From: Sapria himalayana
Taxonomy: Eukaryota > Streptophyta > Magnoliopsida > Malpighiales > Rafflesiaceae
Direction: 5' to 3'
Length of the DNA stretch: 64,000 nucleotides
Assembly (NCBI GenBank): GCA_029783825.1
Contig: JAREIK010003431.1
Coordinates: 122,805-186,804 of the forward strand
Part shown: positions 50,601 through 59,853 of the stretch, one piece after another
Numbering within the stretch: position 1 is the stretch's first letter
Layout: the number at the start of each line of letters is the position of its first letter
Position numbers and translations under genes: made by a program
Notes under the pieces: model-generated
Told to the model about the DNA's origin: nothing
The model's input: the letters and a program-made list of their open reading frames with translations, nothing else
The model's database searches: none

Positions 50601-53600
50601 CATGGCTTTGGTAATGTGAGTTACAACATCATCATAACATGTCTTCGTACATGTTTATTATGACTACATTTTATTTTAGAATTTCTTCTTAATTGTCAAC
50701 ATATTTCATTTCTTCAGGCTAATAACCATCCAAGAAATCTTTCATTTTAAACTCAATAATTTAGCTTTTGTTTATATAACTAAGATAGACTATTCTCTAG
50801 TAGTTTTTTCGCATCTTTATCTGAAATCCAGAGGCTTTATATAAGTTAAATTTTACTTGTTCTTTGCCTACTCAAAGAGTGATGTTTTTTCTTCTTTATG
50901 TTAATTAATGTTTTCCTAGTAACCATAAAGGGTCTTCGAGGGACTAGTGGTGCATATGAGTGTTCTTTCATATTTAGAACTATAATGTTTGCATGTAAGA
51001 TAAATTTTTCGACCTTGATTAGCAAATCTTCAATTATCTCCTTTCAAAATTTGAATGATCTATTGGCCATTTGTTAAGATAAAGAAGTTGGAATTATCTC
51101 ACCTAAACTCAACATCCTTACAATCAATAATATCATCAATTTAATATTTTCTCTTAAGTCACATAGGGTCTTCCTGAAAGTGTGCTCCCAAATAAAAAAT
51201 TGAATGGTACAAATTCTCAAATCTTTGATTTTTCTAAGAAGTTTTCTTTGAATTATAACATTATATTTCTTGATCATACTCATTGTTTCATAAGTATCCA
51301 ACTTATTTTTGCTATTAATTATATCATTCTTAAACTTTACATAGTAGAGCATATGCCATAGAGTTTCTATGAATGAGATATTAATCTCAATCCTTATAAA
51401 AATATTGTGAAATTCTCGAACTATTCATTCTACTTTTCTTTTCTAAATTATCATGGAAAGGGAAGAATGGGGTGGAGAGAGTGAGAATTATCTATGTATT
51501 CATTGTTCCCTACATAATCTTTCTAATTGTTGTGACAATTCATTGCTATCTCCTTCTTCATTTTCAATTCATTATGAGTTACTTCTTATAGAACACATTG
51601 GGCAGTAGGGTCAGTTTGTCTCATGACATGGGATGTCATGATAATTTGTGTTGCGACACTAGATGTGGAAAATTTGGATATTGTGACATTTGTGATGATA
51701 GTCTCTACTGTATCATATTTTTCTTTTGATTTTGCTTCTATTCTTTTCCCTTCTATTTTTTTTTTCACTTCTAAATGTTATGAACATGCATTATTTCAAT
51801 TTCATCTCGATATCACTAGGCAATCTATTATTATTCTTCTCATTCATTATGAGTACAATCTATCTAATTTGATTCTTAATGATTTTTATTATCATATCTA
51901 TCTGATTTAAACTTGTTCCTATTCATCTCATTTGATCTTATTGTGCATCATTTTTCAATTTTGTTTCTGTTAATAGCACAAAAATGCTATCAAATGATGG
52001 GTTGACTGCTACCTCATGCTAGTTGTAATTAGAATTTGAAGGTCGTTGCATTTGATCCCCCATCAAATTGCTTCTATTTTTATGCTGACATAGTCCATAG
52101 TTTTTCTATAATTTTTTTTGGTTCTCATATGATAATTCTCATGCTTTATCATGCTCAAATGATACTATGTAGGAATTTTTTGTTGGGTATGAAAACATAC
52201 CTTATTTTTTGTAGTATATTTGTGTTCCACTAGATATATTGAGTTGAATTTATTGCCTTCCTACTATTACAAGATCGTTATTTCTTTTATAGTTTGTCTC
52301 TTCTCACGTTTAAGAAATTTAAATAAAGAATGCATCCATCTTGGCCTCCATGGCTAATAGTCTATCCAATTTCAAAATTTCAACTTGCCTCCTTTTATTT
52401 ATTCTTTCAACCGAAGTTTGATAATTATTTTTGCAGTGCTGCTCAAACAAAAAGTATGCCCCCTGGAGTGATATGTTCATTATGGAACCTCCCAAGGCAA
52501 CAACTACATTCACCATGCATCCGATCTTATAATTTAGCCTATTGTATAATATTTTGGCTTGGAATCACAATTGAAATCTATATTATTGGTACTTATTCAG
52601 TACGTATTTAAATCAATCTCAAGTGTCATATAGAGTTTATTATTATTCTTGTTTGAACTGAATTATCTCTGCTTTGAATTGTGATGAGATTTGAGGTGAG
52701 AAAAAATTAGTCAAAAATATTAGAACTAGTTCATCCCAACTCCCAATTGAACCTCATGATAAACACCAAAACAAACCCCTTACTTTGTCCTTAAAAAATG
52801 GAAACAACATCAATTTTATTGTATTATGGCTAACTCTATTCATCTTTACCATGTCACATAACTCTAAAAATATCACAATATATATGTTTGGATCTTCTAT
52901 TTTATGACCTTCATACGGATGTTGTTACACAATGTCTATGAGATAACTTCAATTCAAAGTGATTTGCTTAAATAAGTTGCAACTAAATCACATAATAGCT
53001 ACCAATCAATGTTGGTCTCTAATAATTCCCAAGGGTTCAATGAAGAATAAGTTGTTGGATAACTTGTTTAGCACATTCTTGGTTGTATCCATTGCTTCCA
53101 TTTTCCTTCATATTTGCTTTCTTAGCTCTCTGTCTTAATAAGTATTTTTTAGTCCATTCTATTCTTAGGTCTAGTGATATTAACTCGATCTTGTATTTTT
53201 GTTCAGATAATTTTGTGGCTATAAAAGAAAAACAAGAAGTAAATAAACACAAAACAAAATAGCCATCTAATTAACTAAAAATAAAAGCTACTATCTATAT
53301 GTATTTGGGTCAACTTAAAGTTACCCAATCAAGATAAAATTAATCCATAATAGCAGTGCCAAACACTATTGTGACCTAACTAATGATGCCAAAAATTTGA
53401 TGGTTCTCAGGAAAGTAACCAAGAGCTTGTTAGGTATATACTATGTGTACAAATTGTATTTCACATATATATAGGTCATATAGGTAATAAAGTAGATATA
53501 CATCCAAATATCGATCACATAAGGATTATTATTGGCTTTTGATCGAGTTTTAGTGAATTGACTAAATGCTTAAGTTGATAAGATAAAACTAAGTCTTGTA

Positions 53601-56600
53601 AAGATACTTAGACTGATGTTTGGTTTACTTTCTTATGTAGGATGATATTTTTTATATATTATTGTAGTAATATAATACATGTTTATTAGACTAAGGGTAA
53701 AAAGTTGTTGGATCTCTAATCAACTTGTTCACCTTCAAGAGTTAATCAAACATAGACTATCTCTATCATGGATAATCTACTCGTGGTTATATTTTTGGTA
53801 TACCTATCACCATCCATTGAAGTACACATTTATCTAATAATTAGCATTCCCATAATTTCTACTACTTTTAGGTAATTTGACAACAATCTTTGATGATTGC
53901 TTTGATTGTGCATGTCTATATTTTGTAGCTAGTACATCTAGAGACCATATAATGATATGATCGTTATAATATTTATACTTTTGGCTACATTAGTACCATA
54001 CTCATATCTATTAACTTATGTCAACCTAATAATTCCACTCATAGAAACTATCATGAGTGGAAGATGGCTGGAGGGTTTTCACTTCATATTGATGCACATC
54101 CCATTGTATATGTTTTTTGGTTTATCTATCGTCATCTATCATGACCAACACAAAACATTCATAAGCAAGGTGAAACCTTAGGTGTGACATTCTAAATATC
54201 TCATATCTATCAACTTTCAATATATCACAAAATTATAATTCATTGATTATAAATCATATTCATTTATACATAATTATATAAGCTAACTATAGATTCCTAA
54301 ATTATCCTAACATTGGAAAGATATTCGAGCAAGATAAATTGGGAATTATCTCATAAAATCTAGTATCTTCGAAAGTGGAAGGAACATAAGATCTAGGTTT
54401 CAATTTTAGATCCCAATCTAATCCAAGCATTTAGAAATTATCTCATCAAATCTGGTGTTTCTATTCATGCATGTCCCTATTATGTTTTCCTACTTGGGGT
54501 TGCATTGTCATGCCTCTAGTTCTTCTTTCTTTCGTCTAATGTCTCTAACTTTTTTTTGATTCATTAAGTCCAACTTTTATATCATTAGATCCTTAATGTG
54601 CACTTTAGCATCTTTAATGAACTCTATGTCATGGTGCTGGTTTGATATCATGATAGAAGATTGAGTTAAATCACTTCTATAACATCACATTATGGAATAT
54701 CATAAAAAATATCATGACATCATTATGCATGTATAAAAATGATGTCACAATGTGAAAAGATGTATCGACTAAATTTAGCCATTCTCATGATATGGTGTCA
54801 CAACGTAAAGAGAATGTCATGACCAATATAGCTTCACAATCATGGCAATATTGTGATTTTGTTTTTGTAACATATTTATTGCAACTTTGAAAAATATGTC
54901 ATGACTTCATATTATCATTCAAGCTCTATCACAACTTTGTTTCAAGTTCATGACTAAGATTCAATACTTTAGCTATTACATCATGAAAATAATATCATGA
55001 TTAAAAATATATTTGATAGAAAATATAGTCTCGACTTAGAAATGCTATGATGATCATGAAGAAGGCATTGAAACATAAAAAGTTGATGTGACCATGTGGT
55101 AAAGTTGTGACGTATATAAAGTGTCATGAGCAATACAAAGATTCTTTACCAAGAAAGGCTTGTTGTGTAAATTTCAAATATGATATAGTATTAATGATGT
55201 CACAACATTGAAAAAATTACTTCAACTCTCTCTTCTACATTTTAGTTTAATATTATGACAAACCTATCTTTTATACTTAATTAATAGATGATTTCACTAT
55301 TTTTCATGCAAACTCATTAAACATCTATTTTTGTGAAATCATATCTTATATGCCTACTTATAATTAATATAAATGCTACATAAAATAAGCCAATAATAAT
55401 TTTAAAAACATTGTAGTTTTAGTGCTGCACAATATCACCATCCATGGTAATGATATTTCTCTCTCTTTTGAGTCTATCTCCTTGTATGCTTATGCTAGAA
55501 TTGCTTCTTGGAAAAATAGTCTAGATCTTGACATATTCTAGCTTATTTCAATGATAACTTTGAGACTTAAGCTTAAACATACAAACACTTGTATGCTTAA
55601 GCTTAATGTCTTAATCTCATCTCAATCGTCAATTATCATCAAAGTCACATGAATCATCTTTAGCAACAAACTCTTCTACTTTTATTGTAGTTGCAGTATG
55701 ATTATGGATATCTAGGCTTGAATCATCTCAATCTTTTATACATGTTAATGCATTAATAATATTTGACTGTAATCTTGATTTCTTATCTGAAATCATATTT
55801 TATACAACAAAAAAAGAGATTCCGATGCTACGCTCGATATCAGAAGAGTCAATAAATCTTGTGTCATCTTAGATCGTATGAAATAGGCAGACTCATATGA
55901 TTTCTATTACTGTAAAATGTCAAGATTCTTATTATTTATATGTGATAGGATTAAATAGTAATCAATATCTAAGTGCTGAGAAATCTCACTTTTATTCGAT
56001 ATTTCATTCAATTGTTTCTCCCTTGTTAATTGAATGGAGAAGTCATCGTTTCCGAATATAATATCTGTTTGTATTTGGAGTTTCACCACCACCACCACCA
56101 TATTTAGTATCATAGTATATAAATAACTTAGTCAATTTTTCGTGAATGAATTTTTCAGATTTGTCTTTCTGGTTCATGCACATGGATATGTATATCAAAA
56201 TATTCTCTACTCATTCTACCTTAATCCTAAGGTCTATGTAGGTAGTCATCCAATAAAGAGATGAAATGATGGACCAGTGTAGAGGTGTCAACGGGCCGGG
56301 CCGGGCCGGCCCGGCCCGGCCCGGCCCGGCACATTTTTAAACCGTGCCCGGGCCCGTGCCATGCAGTGCCTGGCCCGGCATGACGGAACGGGTTTTTTTC
56401 ATGCCGGTTTCACGCGGGCACGCGTGGGCATGACCCGGCCCCTCCCGAAAAAAAGACCGCGGGTCGGGTCTGATTGGATCCCGACCCGCGGTCCCGACTC
56501 CCGACCTGGCACGGCACGGCCTGCCGTGCCTACGGGCCGTGCCGTGCCCGGATGTTTTTAAACCGTGCCGGGCTAGGCACGGTAGCACATTCGTGCCCTA

Positions 56601-59600
56601 AAAAATGGGCCGACCCGTTTGACACATATAGACTAGTGCTTTAAATACTTAGTTTTTATTTCTAAAATCATATTGTTGAATATCAAGTCATTTCTAAATT
56701 TTTTAAACATGTTCTTAATGTTGTATATGCACCTGAGTGCAATGCAAGTGGTCAGAGTATAAACTGACGAACACATATTCGGCGTGTCATAAAAAAATTT
56801 TCAGGAATTTCATAAATATAATTTTTGTAGCATAGTCAGTATTATTTATACTAAGTTTGTTACTTTTATTATTAATATAGTTAGATATCACATGTTCATA
56901 TCCAACACATGACTCCAATATTAGGTACATGTAATTTAATGGTATCTCACATTTGACTCCAATATTAGGTACATGTAATTTAATGGTATCTCACATTTGA
57001 TTGAAATTTATTTTTCATTAGACTAACAAATAAATAGACTATCAAATTCTTATTGTATGTGAGATATATGAAGAAATTTTAGTGAGTTAAGTATATTTTT
57101 TAAAGCAGGGGAAATAACTTTCATCCCTATTTGTACAATGAGGTTAATAACGTGACACATCTATTTGACATAGATTTTTTTTAATGACTCATTTCTAATA
57201 GTCCTAACAAATATGTTAATAATTACTTCATTGTTAGATGCATTATTGAATATGATATTATATATTTTATTTTTATTATTATATTCTTTAAAGATTTTTA
57301 TCACACTTATAAATAACTAGGACATCATGATAATGAAGAATCTTTGAGAATTCTAATAATTTTTATTTAGTATCATTTAGAATTTATATTGTGGGCGGTG
57401 AGACATGCATAAGATGCTTCGTCATGATTAGTCCAGATATCGGACTTCACAGAAATTACTTTACTATATATCTTAAATTCATTAATTATTATTAATTTTT
57501 TTAGTTTATAATATTTTAATATATCATTCCTAGATGTGAACCTTGGAATTTTATGATATGTAGGCTGAAAATAAGTTTGCATAATACCGACTCTCATTGG
57601 ATCCTTCAAAAATTTAATCAGAATATTCATTGTGGTGATTAGTTTGACTATGTTTTTTCTCTCGAACTTGTTGTAGTATATAAAGGAAGTCAACATTGAG
57701 GTTGAATTGGATCTAGTCTCAAAGAACCCATTGCTGAGTTTGATTTGCTTAGGTTTTAATGCACCATGTTTTTTGGTACATTATTTGACATACCTCTTAA
57801 GGTGCTAAGTCCCACATCAATTATAATATTTAATATTTTTTTATAATATTTATATTATACCGATTCTTTATCAGTAACCCTAATATTGTTTATTGTATTA
57901 TATTAAAGTGAATACAAACTATTAATTTTTTTTATTTTTTAGATGTTTGAGTTTGGGTTGAGGCGACCGGAGAAAATAAAGTTTCGACGGCCTCAGACCT
58001 AATCAAAGGATTATCATTATTTATATTAAAATTCTTAATATTTATGTTTAAATTAATATTGTTATTTTAATTAAAATTATTATTTGTTATTTTAAATTTT
58101 TTATTAGTTTATTAATTATATTGTAATTAATGTTTTTAAAATTATATATTAATTAATATTAATTAAATTAATACTAAAGTCAAACTTTAAAGTTTTAACT
58201 AAAATTAAAATAAAAAAATTAACTAAATAAAATTTAAAAATTAATGTCATGTAATATATAAAATTCCGTTGCTTTATGATGTCCACACTGCAATCAACAA
58301 CTCACACTTTGCACTTGAGTCCTAAAAGTTGAATCAAAATGATAGACTAAGAGACAAGAGGAGATGGAGGGGAGAAATAATATGAGAGAGAGATAAGTAT
58401 GATGAGGGCGGGGGGAGGTAATATATAGATTTTAAAAAAGATTAAAAAAAAAACCAATTTTTAATATATTTTTTTGAATTTTTTAAATTAATTAAAAGGG
58501 CATAATCTCTAAGGCTCTTGGATTCTATCTCCTAGTTGTTGGGACTGAAATCCAATGACTTTAAAAAAGGTGTATTTTTTTTTTTATTTTCTTTTTGGAA
58601 CGTTGGGTTGGTTGACTGTCAAACCGACCTAAATGATCACAAGTTCCAAAAGTTTTGGCTTTTGGAACCTGAAGGTCGGGCTCGGGCTGGGGAGACGGGA
58701 TCGATGGGTCCTGCTGGGTTTGGGACCGACGAAAAATCGTGGTGGGGGGGGGGGGGGGGGTGGGGGGGGGGGTGGTTCGGGTCGTGCCAAAATACCGTGA
58801 CTTCGGGCCACGAACTCGGCCTTGCTTGGCCCGGCATGAGACCTGGGTTACCTTGGCACGACACGACACGAGCAGTGCCGAGAGCTAGCCCGACATGGGT
58901 CCAATCATGGTTTTGGACTGTGTCTGGAAATGCATGGTCGAGTCGGACTGTGCCTCAGGTCGGGCCCGAAGTGATCGACCCATTTGACACCTCATCTTTG
59001 ATTTGAATAAACATAGTATGTCTCTCTCTCTTGATTTACATGCTAAGTTGTAGTTAATGACTCAATATGAAACTACTAGTGCAGACTCGAGACTACTATG
59101 TCATTTGAGATTGAAAAAGATTTTTATACTAAAGAAATCTCTCTTTTTAGTTTAGACTTAATATGATTTAAATTTAATGTTAGATATGATAATTTCATAT
59201 GAATAATATTATATTGAGTATCAACATGCTCAAATATAATTGACAAATGACTCTCTCTAGTAACTAGTGGTCAGAACAGGACTACAAGAAAGAGATGAAA
59301 AATAATGGATTCAACTATAATATCTAGTATCATACTCTTCTTAGGCTTGTTAAAAATGAGTTTTGTTAAAAAAAAAATAATATTTACGCTCACTAAAATT
59401 ATATAAATTTTTGATAAAAAATACTTGTATTATTTTTGGATACTAAAGTATTAAAGAAAGATATATTTTAAGATTTTGAATGCCAACCTATCTCATCATG
59501 GAGAAATATCGAGTATAAAATAAGTATATCTAAAAATTTTAAAATACAAGTTAATTAGTTTCTCTTCTGGATTTAAGATTTGAAAGTATATATAATAGAA

Positions 59601-59817
59601 AAAAAATAGAGAAAAATATTTGATCAATGAGATATTATAGTTTAAAGTTAAAACTATATCTTTCAAAAAGTTTTTAAGAATACTCTTTAAAAATAAGAAT
59701 ATTTGAGAAATATTAATTAAATATCTATTCTTTTTAGCAATCTTATTCTGTTGAGGTATGCTAGGTCAAGAAGTTTGGTGTATAATTTCATGATCAATAT
59801 AATAATTATTGAATCAA

Positions 59818-59853
<36 letters not shown>

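Larger units (their letters stand above)
47577..55444 (-). mobile_element. Athila-like Ty3/gypsy LTR retrotransposon, pol-less and decayed
   Basis: Two long direct repeats (47,577-49,584 and 53,370-55,444) enclose an interior with gag and protease remains on the minus strand. Next to the upstream LTR, minus-strand 'TTTGGCACTGCTATTATGGA' (53,346-53,365) is a decayed form of the primer-binding region typical of Athila/Tat elements (TTTGGCGCCGTTGCCGGGGA); the differences are nearly all transitions. I found no reverse transcriptase or integrase, and only about 1.5 kb remains between protease and the downstream LTR. LTR ends are approximate and no 5-bp target duplication is clear. Confidence 0.72.
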
